DNA from: Candidatus Freyarchaeota archaeon
GTDB lineage: Archaea > Asgardarchaeota > Jordiarchaeia > Jordiarchaeales > Jordiarchaeaceae
NCBI GenBank assembly: GCA_030587365.1
Contig: JAUQZE010000022.1
Span: forward strand, 1-64,000
Reading direction: 5' to 3'
DNA length: 64,000 nt
Shown: piece after piece, positions 33,266 to 42,076 of the stretch
How positions within the stretch are numbered: position 1 is the first letter of the stretch
Layout: every line of letters starts with the position of its first letter
Notes under the pieces: generated by a model
What the model was told of the DNA's origin: nothing
What the model saw: the letters and a program-made list of their open reading frames with translations, nothing else
Databases searched by the model: none
Program-made: the position numbers and the translations under genes

Positions 33266-33868
33266 TCAGCTGACTTTTGCTGACGTAATGTAGGCTTTCG
33301 CCCCTTTGTCATTTAATCTTGACCCAAAACGTGTTTCTCGTATGTAATTGATCCTGAACATTGGCGAGAAAGTCTGGTTGATTTCATTCTTGCTAACTCT
33401 TCTAGGTCCCCAATCACTTCGTTCCTTATCTGAGAAGCACAGCATGAAGTAGTTTCCACCCTTGCGGAGCACCCGGTTGATCTGCCCAGCGAAGACCGTT
33501 CTCTTCTTGTCCGATAATGTGTGGAAAAACCCAGAATCTATGACGGTATCAAATTCCTTTTTCCTGGAATGCAAATCCAACTCTAGTGCGCTGCCAACCA
33601 GAAAGTCAACCTTGGTATTCTGTTCGATAGCTCTGGTTCTGGCGATTTGAATAGCCTTTGGGACTATGTCGATGCCGACTATCGTGAAGCCACTTTTTTC
33701 AAGAAGAATCGCGTTATTACCAGTTCCGCACCCTACATCCAACACCCGTCCCGGTTTTATTTCCCCACTGCGTACTAATCCCACAATTGCTGGCTGGGGA
33801 CGCCCAATATCCCACGGAGGGGGAGAAGAAGGATACGCCCATTTCCAATAACTCACGTGTCTTACCAA
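33266..33868 (-). CDS. class I SAM-dependent methyltransferase
   Basis: A 200-residue methyltransferase with motif I VLDVGCGTGNN (about residues 42-52), the acidic residue of motif II in VGIDIVPKAI, and motif IV DTVIDSGFFHTL. It resembles small TehB/thiopurine-type methyltransferases. The acceptor is unknown. Start TTG at 33868; a GTG four codons inside is an alternative. No operon partner. Confidence 0.8.
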   Translation of the reverse strand: MVRHVSYWKWAYPSSPPPWDIGRPQPAIVGLVRSGEIKPGRVLDVGCGTGNNAILLEKSGFTIVGIDIVPKAIQIARTRAIEQNTKVDFLVGSALELDLHSRKKEFDTVIDSGFFHTLSDKKRTVFAGQINRVLRKGGNYFMLCFSDKERSDWGPRRVSKNEINQTFSPMFRINYIRETRFGSRLNDKGAKAYITSAKVS

Positions 33869-34103
33869 GTCATTTTGATTTTATTAGATTTCATAAAGGC
33901 TTGAACCCTCCAAAACCTAAACTTCTAAAAGCTTAATAAATACTCACATAAATCTAATTTAAGAATTTTCAAAAAGTTCTCAAAAATCATTCTGACTTGG
34001 AAGCATTAACAAATTGAAAAAATAGAACTTTTTTGAATCAAATTTACGTAATCTAAATCCCCAAAAAGGCTATGCGGGGGAGTATAATAAATGAGAAGAG
34101 TGA

Positions 34104-35024
34104 TTAGAATATTTTGTAGAGGGGATGATTCTTCGTCTGTATAGTGACCACGCGCATCCTGGAGTTCGTGTATGCTATGGTAGCGTCCACCATCGCTACT
34201 GCGGGAAACACAACATCCGAATTGTATATCGGTCCGTATAAGACCCAGTTTGCTCCGGCGTGTATCATTGCTGTTACCGCAGCTGCGGCGCAGACTTTTT
34301 TGGCGTTCTCTCCGAGTTCGGTTACCCTTTTCCACTCCAGAACCGCGTTCAATGGTCCTCCGCCGCTGGGCAATCCGAATTCCTTTTTTACCTGTTTAAC
34401 CGCCTCTGCGGCTATGCCGATACTTGGAACGTCCAGTACCGCGGTGTCAACCAGAATGTTTTGGATTCCGGCATCCTCAGCGTATTGCAAGAGACCTTTT
34501 TTGTCTTCGTCTCCTTTTAGAAGGTCGATTCTTCCCTCGGGTTTTACATTTCGGGGATTGTAGCCGAGTAGAACAGTGGATTTCACACCGATGTTTTTGA
34601 GTTCCGCAATTTCCTGGTCGGAGACATGGAAGGTGATGGAATTATAGACTGCTCGGCCTAGCAATCCTACCTCCGCGGCGTATTTTAACCCCGTCATCTT
34701 TACATCAGTTGCCGTGCTGTCTACAAAGAAGGACGCGTCAGTAACTCCCGCCACGAATTCAATGTACTTCACTATGGCGGTTCCGCTTGAGCCCACCACA
34801 TCCACCATATGAGGATTCCCGGTCTTGTCTGACATTTCCTCCTGTCTCTTTATCAGCTCCTCCGCCTTATCCCTGTCGAAGACTCCTTCCATAGGGTCGC
34901 TAACTATTTTGTGCCTATCGTAAAATATTGACCCAATCAAAACCGTGGGCAACTCTCCGGGCTGGCCGCCAATTTTGACTTTGCCTATCTCGAAAATCTT
35001 CTGTTCGCGCTCAAAAGTAAGCAT
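34104..35024 (-). CDS. mtrH: MtrH-family methyltransferase
   Basis: A 306-residue homologue of the H subunit of tetrahydromethanopterin S-methyltransferase (starts with FEREQKIFEIGKVKIGGQPGELPTVLIGSIFY; further GNPHMVDVVGSSG, GLPSGGGPLNAVLEWKR). MtrH moves the methyl group between methyl-tetrahydromethanopterin and a corrinoid protein. None of the membrane subunits MtrA-G nor a corrinoid methyltransferase is in the window, so it probably serves a soluble corrinoid protein, feeding methyl groups into or out of the archaeal Wood-Ljungdahl branch. ATG with a GGTGG site upstream. Confidence 0.88.
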   Translation of the reverse strand: MLTFEREQKIFEIGKVKIGGQPGELPTVLIGSIFYDRHKIVSDPMEGVFDRDKAEELIKRQEEMSDKTGNPHMVDVVGSSGTAIVKYIEFVAGVTDASFFVDSTATDVKMTGLKYAAEVGLLGRAVYNSITFHVSDQEIAELKNIGVKSTVLLGYNPRNVKPEGRIDLLKGDEDKKGLLQYAEDAGIQNILVDTAVLDVPSIGIAAEAVKQVKKEFGLPSGGGPLNAVLEWKRVTELGENAKKVCAAAAVTAMIHAGANWVLYGPIYNSDVVFPAVAMVDATIAYTNSRMRVVTIQTKNHPLYKIF

Positions 35025-35137
35025 TATCTACCACCACCGAATAACTCAGAATAGAGATAGAGTAAACCCATAAACTAATTAATTTTTTGTTAGACTCTAA
35101 AAAAGATACCTAATTTCTAAAATTACCCTTTTAAGTA

Positions 35138-36703
35138 TTAAATGAATAGCATTTGTCCTTTCTCATTTAATAGGAATTTAACTTTTATTGGGTTATAGTT
35201 AAGAGGGCTCTTCAAGACCTGAATGAATGTATCTAACCCATCACGCGTGTCCTCTGCGATAAACTTTATTAAAACATCCGACAACGGGTACATTTTTGCC
35301 CGGAATATTTCCGTATGTGCCTTTTCATTCAAGAGGTAGAATGCTAGGTCTCCGCACCATTTATGGTAGCGGAAAGCTCTTCTGCAGAACTTAACCAGTT
35401 CATTTTCAGGGACACCGATGCTCATCTCTGTGAGACTGTAGAAAGCCCAAAAAACGCGCTTATCCTCCGGGATACTATTTCTAACATTCGTCATTACTGA
35501 CAAAAGTTTCTCCACATCAAAGGGGTTAGAAACAGGATAAATATTATTTCGTTGAGTATCAGTTTTAGCTTCCGGCAAGTTAAGACAGTCAATAATAGTA
35601 AGATTATGAGAAAGGCTCAGATAGTCGCTGGGAAGCCCAAGCCTCTGCCCCAAGATTTTTAAATATGTTAAGACTTGCTGGGCGGGAAGAGTATAATTGA
35701 TTAAAATTATGTGGTTTTTTTCACCCAACTGGTTTTGGACGATAAACATAATATACATAAGTAGTTCAGCAAATGTGGCTCCAGGCTGATAGGTGGAAAC
35801 TATTATCGAATTTGATAGTATTCCGCCTCCTAACAAAGAATCCAACGTAGGTATTCCGGTTCTAATAATTTTCGAGTATTCTTTATCATAGCCACTTTCT
35901 AAAGCTCTATTCTTTGAAAGGCTGTTGATTGGCAGTATTTGGGGTTTATTTTCCAGTTCATTGTTTCTGAATTGAGTCTCCATGTTTTCATTTACATCAT
36001 AAAAGGCTTTCTTTGTTTGGATTTGGAACGGGTTCTTCAATACTTGAATACTGTTTTCAATTCCCCATGAGGTTTCTTTAGCGATAAGCTTGATATAAAC
36101 ATCCGATAACTGGAACAACTTGCCAAAAAATGTGCCCGTGTGAACCCCCTCATTCAGTATATATATTGATAGGTCCTCATGCTGTTTATGGTAGCGGAAA
36201 GCCCTTCTGCAGAACTTTACCAAGTCATCGTCAGGAACACCAATGCTCATATTTGTGATGTCGGGGAAGTACCAATATACTCGCTTACCGCGGGGTACAT
36301 TATCTCTAACATTAGCCATCACGGATAGAAGATTGTCAATGTTAAAAGGATTGGAAACGTAATGGACATTATCTTCTTTTGAACCTTCTTCATCGTTAGA
36401 TATATTGAAACAATCGATAACACTCAAGTGGCCGGTTGAAAGAATTTTCATGATTTCTTTAAGAGATTCGGGGTTATTTATCGCATATTTTACCCGATCT
36501 TTGTATTCTTTTAGGGATAAGTGAAAAGTGACTAGAATCAGGTAAAATTTGTCATCATAATTATTGTATAATATACGGTGGACAAGCTCCCAAAACTTAA
36601 CCCCAGATTGTTGGGAGATGATAACAACCGAACCTAGGAAGCCCCCACCCAGAAGCGAATCCAAAAACGGTATCCCTGTTTTAGTGATTTTCAATTCTTC
36701 CAC
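35138..36703 (-). CDS. double-domain KaiC-like protein, degenerate P-loops (copy 3)
   Basis: A 521-residue protein of two KaiC/RadA-like halves (about 1-235 and 275-521). Each half opens with TGIPxLDSLLGGG as in KaiC, but the P-loop positions read ISQQSGVKFWE and STYQPGATFAE: no GKT/GKS, so ATP cannot be held in the normal way. Later parts are strongly conserved among the six halves of this cluster: (S/V)IDCFN(I/L), SNPFDxxxLLSVMxNVR, SIGVPEDxLVKFCRRAFRYHK and a closing IQVLK. GTG start at 36703. Third gene of a tandem triplet. Probably a scaffold or signalling protein. Confidence 0.8.
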   Translation of the reverse strand: MEELKITKTGIPFLDSLLGGGFLGSVVIISQQSGVKFWELVHRILYNNYDDKFYLILVTFHLSLKEYKDRVKYAINNPESLKEIMKILSTGHLSVIDCFNISNDEEGSKEDNVHYVSNPFNIDNLLSVMANVRDNVPRGKRVYWYFPDITNMSIGVPDDDLVKFCRRAFRYHKQHEDLSIYILNEGVHTGTFFGKLFQLSDVYIKLIAKETSWGIENSIQVLKNPFQIQTKKAFYDVNENMETQFRNNELENKPQILPINSLSKNRALESGYDKEYSKIIRTGIPTLDSLLGGGILSNSIIVSTYQPGATFAELLMYIMFIVQNQLGEKNHIILINYTLPAQQVLTYLKILGQRLGLPSDYLSLSHNLTIIDCLNLPEAKTDTQRNNIYPVSNPFDVEKLLSVMTNVRNSIPEDKRVFWAFYSLTEMSIGVPENELVKFCRRAFRYHKWCGDLAFYLLNEKAHTEIFRAKMYPLSDVLIKFIAEDTRDGLDTFIQVLKSPLNYNPIKVKFLLNEKGQMLFI

Positions 36704-36759
36704 ACTTTTCCCACCAATATCAAAAATTCGTTATATTTGTTATCAATATAACTAGATGA

Positions 36760-36780
36760 TATAAGTTTTATATAACCTAT
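36760..36780 (-). promoter_or_regulatory. promoter-like element before KaiC-like copy 3
   Basis: Minus strand reads ATAGGTTATATAAA. The ten-base core ATAGGTTATA recurs before the next copy at 38580-38590, in both cases 67-68 bases from the start codon; the TTATATAA part fits an archaeal TATA box. Confidence 0.45.
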
Positions 36781-36935
36781 TTGCTTTTTTTTAAAAATCT
36801 GATGTGCTCTTAGCTATTCTAGGTTATTTTCTAAAACCTGGCGGTACTGTGTGTAGTCCTCTTTGGAGAAGATAGGATTATGAGAAACTACCTACTAGAA
36901 GTTTAGAAAAATGTTGGTTTTTTAAATTACTTGTG

Positions 36936-38513
36936 TCAGTCCACAGCGAATTGCATTTGGGCTTTCTCATCCAGTATGTATTTGGTCTTTTTTGAGTTAA
37001 AGTTGAAAGAACTCTTTATGACTTGAATGCTGGTGTCTATGCCTTCATGTGTATCCTCCGCGAGGAACTTGATGAAAACATCCGACAGATGATAGAGTTT
37101 CGCACGGAATCTTTCGGAATGCGCCTGCTCGTTCAGGGTGTAAATTGCCATGTCTCCGCACCACTTGTGGTAGCGGAAAGCTCTTCTGCAGAACTTTAAC
37201 ACTTCATCCTCTGGAATGCCGATGCTCATGTCTGTTAGGTCAGTAAATATCCAAAAAACAGGTTTGCCCTCTGGAATACTGTTTCTAGCCTTTGTCATTA
37301 TCGATAGAAGTTTATCCATGTCGAAAGGATTTGCCAGAGGGTATACATTATTAATTCTCTCATTATCAGTTTCATCTTGTTTTATGTTGAAGCAGTCAAT
37401 AACACTCAAGTTACCGGTTGAAAAGCTTTTTGCGGGGAATTCATGGATTTCAGCCTTCTGCCTCAAAAGTTTGGAGCGAACATCATATTCCTCTGGTGAG
37501 AAATGATAGTTAACCTGTATTACGTGAGTTTTTTCATCAAACTTGTCCCGAAAAATGTAAAGAAAGGCTTCAAGAGTTCTGACACCGTACTGGTAAGAAG
37601 CAGCGATTATTGAATTCTGTAAAATCCCGCCACCTAACAAAGAATCTAATCTAGTTATTCTAGTTCTAAATAATTTAGAATTTTCCCAATCCGTCTTTCC
37701 ACTTTCCATATGCCCTTTAGTGAAAAGACCATTATTGGTCGGCGTTTCTGCTTTACGGTCTGGTTTATTGGTTAGAAATTGGGCTTCTCCATTTCCCTTT
37801 ATATCATAATAAACTTTCTTCGATTGGAAGGGGAAAACGCTCTTTATAACTTGAACACCATTAGCCAGTCCCCAAGAGGTTTCTTCAACGATAAACTTGA
37901 GGAAAACGTCTGATAACTGGTAAATCTTGGCAAAAAATGTGTCCGAATGAGCCTTCTCATCAAGGAAATAGAATGCTAGGTCCCCTTGCTGCTTATGGTA
38001 GCGGAAAGCTCTTCTACAGAACTTCACCAGCTCTTCCTCAGGAACACCGATACTCATTTCTGTTAAATTGTAAAAAATCCAGATTACGTGCTTGTCTTTG
38101 GGAACGCTCTCCCTGACTTGAGCCATCACTGATAGAAGATTATCCACGTTGAAAGGATTAGAAACGTAATGAATTGTGCCTTTTTTTGAATCCTCTTCAT
38201 CATGAGATATATTGAAACAATCGATAACACTGAATCTTGCAGATGGAGAGGATTCCGTGATTTCTTTAAAAATTTGGTTGTCGTCCATCGAAATTTTCGC
38301 CCGATCTACGTATTCCTGTATGGAAAAGCGGAAAGTAACTAGGATAGAGTAAAATTTGTCATCATAATTATTGGTTACCATACGGAAGACAAGCTCCCGA
38401 TAGTAGGAACCCGGTTGGTGGGAAACGATAATAATTGAATTTGATAAGAATCCTCTACCCAAAAGAGAATCCAAAACTGGCAGCCCAGTACCGCTAATTC
38501 TCAAATCGCTCAT
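36936..38513 (-). CDS. double-domain KaiC-like protein, degenerate P-loops (copy 2)
   Basis: A 525-residue paralogue of the neighbouring genes, with the same double-domain plan. P-loop positions read VSHQPGSYYRE and ASYQYGVRTLE, again without the Lys-Ser/Thr pair. Conserved segments FSVIDCFNIS, SNPFNVDNLLSVMAQVR, EMSIGVPEEELVKFCRRAFRYHK and AFYFLDEKAH. The ATG start at 38513 is at the same place relative to the domain as in copy 3. The shared promoter-like element ATAGGTTATA lies 67 bases upstream. Confidence 0.8.
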   Translation of the reverse strand: MSDLRISGTGLPVLDSLLGRGFLSNSIIIVSHQPGSYYRELVFRMVTNNYDDKFYSILVTFRFSIQEYVDRAKISMDDNQIFKEITESSPSARFSVIDCFNISHDEEDSKKGTIHYVSNPFNVDNLLSVMAQVRESVPKDKHVIWIFYNLTEMSIGVPEEELVKFCRRAFRYHKQQGDLAFYFLDEKAHSDTFFAKIYQLSDVFLKFIVEETSWGLANGVQVIKSVFPFQSKKVYYDIKGNGEAQFLTNKPDRKAETPTNNGLFTKGHMESGKTDWENSKLFRTRITRLDSLLGGGILQNSIIAASYQYGVRTLEAFLYIFRDKFDEKTHVIQVNYHFSPEEYDVRSKLLRQKAEIHEFPAKSFSTGNLSVIDCFNIKQDETDNERINNVYPLANPFDMDKLLSIMTKARNSIPEGKPVFWIFTDLTDMSIGIPEDEVLKFCRRAFRYHKWCGDMAIYTLNEQAHSERFRAKLYHLSDVFIKFLAEDTHEGIDTSIQVIKSSFNFNSKKTKYILDEKAQMQFAVD

Positions 38514-38579
38514 ACCGTTTATCCCTACGAAAAAATAATTCTAAAAAAACAATCCGATGTAAGCGTTATATTTTTTTCT

Positions 38580-38590
38580 TATAACCTATA
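38580..38590 (-). promoter_or_regulatory. promoter-like element before KaiC-like copy 2
   Basis: TATAACCTATA on the plus strand (TATAGGTTATA on the minus strand), identical over ten bases to the site before copy 3 and at the same distance from the start codon. Confidence 0.45.
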
Positions 38591-38653
38591 AAATTATACA
38601 AAACCTAGTATGCTTCAAACCGGCGTCAAATTTTAAAAGTTTGAAAATTTTGT

Positions 38654-40204
38654 CTAGTCACTCACGAACTGGATATGGCCATTCTCATCCAGTAGGTATT
38701 TGGTCTTTTTTGAGTTCCAGCTAAAAATTCCCTTCAAGATTTGTATGCTGGTATCTATTCCTTTAGGTGTGTTCTCTCCAATGAATCTGATGAAGACATC
38801 CGCTAACTGGTAGAGTTTTGCGCGGAATATTTCGGAATGAGCCTTTTCGTGCAGGGTATAAACTGCTAGGTCTCCGTACCGTTTATGGTAGCGGAACGCT
38901 CTTCCGCAGAACTTTAACACTTCGTCCTCAGGAACGCCGACACTCATATCTGTTAGGCTGTGGAACATCCAAAAAACCGATTTATCTTCGGGAATACCGT
39001 TTCTGACATTTGTCATTACTGATAAAAGTTTATCCACATCGAAAGGATTAGAGATAGAGTAATAGTTACTTTTTTGAGTATCGGTTTCACTTGATGCGCC
39101 GAAGCAATCAATAAAACTCATGTTGCCATACATAAGGCTTCTCGCTGGTCCTTTGTGGATCTCCGATATCTGCTTCCACGCTTCTAATCGGGTTTCAAAT
39201 TCCGGTGGCGAGAAACTATAATTAATTAGGATTATGTGGTTTTTTTCACCAAACTGGTTTTGGAAAATTTGAATGAGGGGTTCTATAGTTCGGACGCCAT
39301 ACTGGTAAGAAATAACGATTATTGAATTCGACAGCATCCCGCCTCCTAGCAAAGACTCCAACTCAGGTATTCCGGTTCTAATTAATCTAGAATCTTCCCA
39401 ACCAGCCTTCCCACTTTCTAAAGCACTTAAAATATTACTGGTTGGCTTTTTTGGTTTATTGGTTATGAATTGAATCGCTCTATCCTCATTTTCATCATAA
39501 AAGACCTTTTTTGATTGGAAGGGAAAAACACCCTTTATAACCTGAATACCGTTCTGAAGCCCCCACGAGGTTTCTTCAGAGATGAATTTGATGAAAACGT
39601 CTGATAACTGGTAAACCTTGGCAAAAAATGTGTCCGAATGAGCCTTCTCATTCAGCATATAGATTGCTAGGTCCCCCTTCTGCTTATGGTAGCGGAAGGC
39701 TCTCCTGCAGAACTTCACCAAGTCGTCCTCCGGAACACCGATGCTCATATCTGTTAGATTGTAAAAAAACCAGAGCGCCCGTTTGTCTTCGGGAACACGC
39801 TCCCTAACTTGAGCCATCACTGATAGAAGATTATTCACGTTAAAAGGATTAGAGACATAATAGATATTTCCTTTTTGTGAATTCTCTTCAGTATCTGATA
39901 TGTTGAAACAATCGATGAAACTCGCGTTGCCAGATGAAATGATTTTCATAATCTTTTTAAATAATTCGGGTTTCTGCATAGTAATTTTCATCCAATTTAT
40001 ATCTTCTTGCACCGAAAAATGAAAGGTAACCATAATCACGTAAGTTTCGTCATCAATATTGTTGGTTATTATTTGATGGTAAAACTCGAAAAGTTTTAGA
40101 CCGATCTGGTGAGCGATGACAATCAATGAATTTGATAAGTATCCGCCGCCCAACAGCGAATCCAAAACAGGCATCCCAGAACTACTAACTCTCAGGTCTT
40201 CCAC
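38654..40204 (-). CDS. double-domain KaiC-like protein, degenerate P-loops (copy 1)
   Basis: 516 residues from a GTG at 40204, chosen because it aligns with the starts of the two paralogues (VEDLRVSSSGMPVLDSLLGGG against MSDLRISGTGLPVLDSLLGRG) and has a GGATGG site; an ATG 18 codons upstream is possible. P-loop positions read IAHQIGLKLFE and ISYQYGVRTIE, both lacking GK(S/T). Other conserved blocks as in the sister copies (SFIDCFN, SNPFxVxxLLSVM, FRYHKQKGDLAIYMLNEKAH). First in transcription order of the triplet, though each copy has its own upstream gap. Confidence 0.8.
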   Translation of the reverse strand: MEDLRVSSSGMPVLDSLLGGGYLSNSLIVIAHQIGLKLFEFYHQIITNNIDDETYVIMVTFHFSVQEDINWMKITMQKPELFKKIMKIISSGNASFIDCFNISDTEENSQKGNIYYVSNPFNVNNLLSVMAQVRERVPEDKRALWFFYNLTDMSIGVPEDDLVKFCRRAFRYHKQKGDLAIYMLNEKAHSDTFFAKVYQLSDVFIKFISEETSWGLQNGIQVIKGVFPFQSKKVFYDENEDRAIQFITNKPKKPTSNILSALESGKAGWEDSRLIRTGIPELESLLGGGMLSNSIIVISYQYGVRTIEPLIQIFQNQFGEKNHIILINYSFSPPEFETRLEAWKQISEIHKGPARSLMYGNMSFIDCFGASSETDTQKSNYYSISNPFDVDKLLSVMTNVRNGIPEDKSVFWMFHSLTDMSVGVPEDEVLKFCGRAFRYHKRYGDLAVYTLHEKAHSEIFRAKLYQLADVFIRFIGENTPKGIDTSIQILKGIFSWNSKKTKYLLDENGHIQFVSD

Positions 40205-40258
40205 AGTTATCCATCCATGATCTAAAGATTCAGAAGAACGCCTAATAATAAAATTCAA

Positions 40259-40596
40259 TAAGCCCGTTATATTTTTTTTCTATAAAGTAAAGAATATAAA
40301 TAAATTTAGTACATCTTAGCGCCACACAATCTGATTAGTTCTTTCTGAAGGCTAAAAACCCAGGAAAATTAGAATAAGAATACAAGTTGAAAAATTTCGA
40401 AACTTGGGATTAATCTAGTTTTATGAAAAAATCAACCTAAAATGAGAGAATTGAACGGAAATAAAAGTTTTTAATCGATTGACGGGAATTAGCGCAAAAT
40501 TTAATAAAATAGACAAATTCGTTAAAACAAAATCCCTGCATGAAACTTTAGGAAAAGGTAGACACCAAGTTAATTGAAATTTTAAGTGGTATTGAT
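40259..40596. other. divergent promoter region
   Basis: About 340 bases between the divergently read KaiC-like copy 1 and the nitronate monooxygenase gene, AT-rich with TATA-like stretches at 40266-40284 and 40500-40510. No gene seen. Confidence 0.4.
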
Positions 40597-41673
40597 ATGA
40601 TTAAGACACCAATTTGCGATCTGCTGGATATAGAATATCCGATAATCCAAGCGGCTATGGGACCCTTTGACACTAAGGAACTTGCAGCGGCGGTGGCAAC
40701 CGCTGGAGGCTTCGGAATAGTAAGTCATCCCGCCCCCTCTCCGGAGTATGGTATTCTCGCAATTATTGGAGATGAGGAGATCAAACAGAAAGCCTTTAAC
40801 GATGTTAAAATGAGAATGATGGGCGCAGTTAGGGAAGTGGGTAGAAAGGCTAAGGGCAGCTTCGGAGTAAACTTCAGAGTGGCTCCCGAACAGCCCGACG
40901 TGCCGATGCTTCTTGACGCACTAATCGAGGAGCGGGAGAAGGACCCGAATCTAGAGAAAAAGTTAAAGATGGTTATCTGCTCTGCTGGTGATCCTAATCA
41001 ACCTCATCTCAAAAAAATACAGGAAGCGGGAATGCTCCGGTTCCAGACCGTTCCCAGCGTGTATCACGCGAAGAAGGCGGAGAAGTCGGGAGTCGACGGG
41101 CTCATCGTAACGGGTTATGAGGCAGGAGGACACGTAGCCTATGAACCAGTTCACACATTTGTACTCGTCCCCGAAGTGGTGCAACAAGTGAATGTCCCCG
41201 TGGTTGGTGGCGGCGGTGTTTGCGACGGAAAAGGTCTTGTTTCCATGCTAGCCTTTGGAGCTCAGGGAATCTACATGGGTACAAGGTTCATTGTAACCAA
41301 GGAGTGTGAATTTAACGACAAAGTTAAAGAAGCCATCATCAATTCCTCCGTCAAGTATCCGAAAGAGGCAACCAGCATAGTAACTCAGGGTGTATACGGT
41401 CCTTTAAGACACTTAAAAAACAAATACTCTCTCAGATTATATGAACTAACACAGATGTTGAAAAATGAAGAAATAACCATGGAAGACGTCTGGGCATTCG
41501 AGTCCGATGGCACCTACAGGGCTAAGGGGCCGGAAGGAAACATTGAAGACGGAGCCATATGGGCGGGTCAGGTTTCGCTAAGAATACACAAACTTCTAAC
41601 CTGCAAAGAGGTCATTGAGAGCATAATGAGCGAAGCAGAGAAAATCATGAAGGACTTGAAAAAATACGCTTAA
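40597..41673 (+). CDS. nitronate monooxygenase / 2-nitropropane dioxygenase-like flavoprotein
   Basis: A 358-residue FMN-dependent TIM-barrel protein. N-terminal IEYPIIQAAMGPF and AGGFGIVSH, a central VDGLIVTGYEAGGHV and GGGGVCDGKGLVSMLAFGAQGIYMGTRFI are landmark FMN-binding segments of the nitronate monooxygenase/FabK family. It may oxidise nitronates or reduce enoyl thioesters; the sequence alone does not separate these. It is read in the same direction as the MoaD-like and SsuA-like genes 130 bases downstream. ATG start. Confidence 0.85.
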   Translation: MIKTPICDLLDIEYPIIQAAMGPFDTKELAAAVATAGGFGIVSHPAPSPEYGILAIIGDEEIKQKAFNDVKMRMMGAVREVGRKAKGSFGVNFRVAPEQPDVPMLLDALIEEREKDPNLEKKLKMVICSAGDPNQPHLKKIQEAGMLRFQTVPSVYHAKKAEKSGVDGLIVTGYEAGGHVAYEPVHTFVLVPEVVQQVNVPVVGGGGVCDGKGLVSMLAFGAQGIYMGTRFIVTKECEFNDKVKEAIINSSVKYPKEATSIVTQGVYGPLRHLKNKYSLRLYELTQMLKNEEITMEDVWAFESDGTYRAKGPEGNIEDGAIWAGQVSLRIHKLLTCKEVIESIMSEAEKIMKDLKKYA

Positions 41674-41805
41674 AACAATCCCTCTCTTTTTCTGTCTTAA
41701 ATAACTAGACTGAAATCTTTTTTTACTTATATCTACCCAGTTATGTCCACAGTTATGAATATAAAATGAAATCTGCAACACCGGAAAATGATTGAGGAAC
41801 CATGA

Positions 41806-42072
41806 ATGATAAAAGTGAAATTTCTGACCATGCTCCGCGATATAGTTGGAGAGGGAAACATAGAAACTGAAAAAAGGGAAAACATCCAGTTGCTAATAGA
41901 GTATCTCTGCCAGAAGTACGGGGAAAGATTTAGACAAGCAGTACTAGACGAGAAGGGATCTCTTAAAAAGTATGTTAGAATAATGCTAAACGGAAAAGAG
42001 GTAAACAGTCCAGAGAAGGAAATAGAGAACGGAGATACGGTTCTTATATTTGTACCAATAGCAGGGGGTTAA
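41806..42072 (+). CDS. MoaD/ThiS-like ubiquitin-fold sulfur carrier
   Basis: An 88-residue beta-grasp protein that ends in the diagnostic Gly-Gly (VPIAGG). The pair is adenylated and thiocarboxylated by an E1-like enzyme so that the protein can donate sulfur for molybdopterin, thiamin, tRNA or other biosynthesis. Typical strands VKFLTMLRDIVG and YVRIMLNGKEVN are present. The next gene starts four bases after the stop, so the pair is cotranscribed. No E1 or MoaE gene is in the window. Confidence 0.85.
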   Translation: MIKVKFLTMLRDIVGEGNIETEKRENIQLLIEYLCQKYGERFRQAVLDEKGSLKKYVRIMLNGKEVNSPEKEIENGDTVLIFVPIAGG

Positions 42073-42076
42073 ATAG

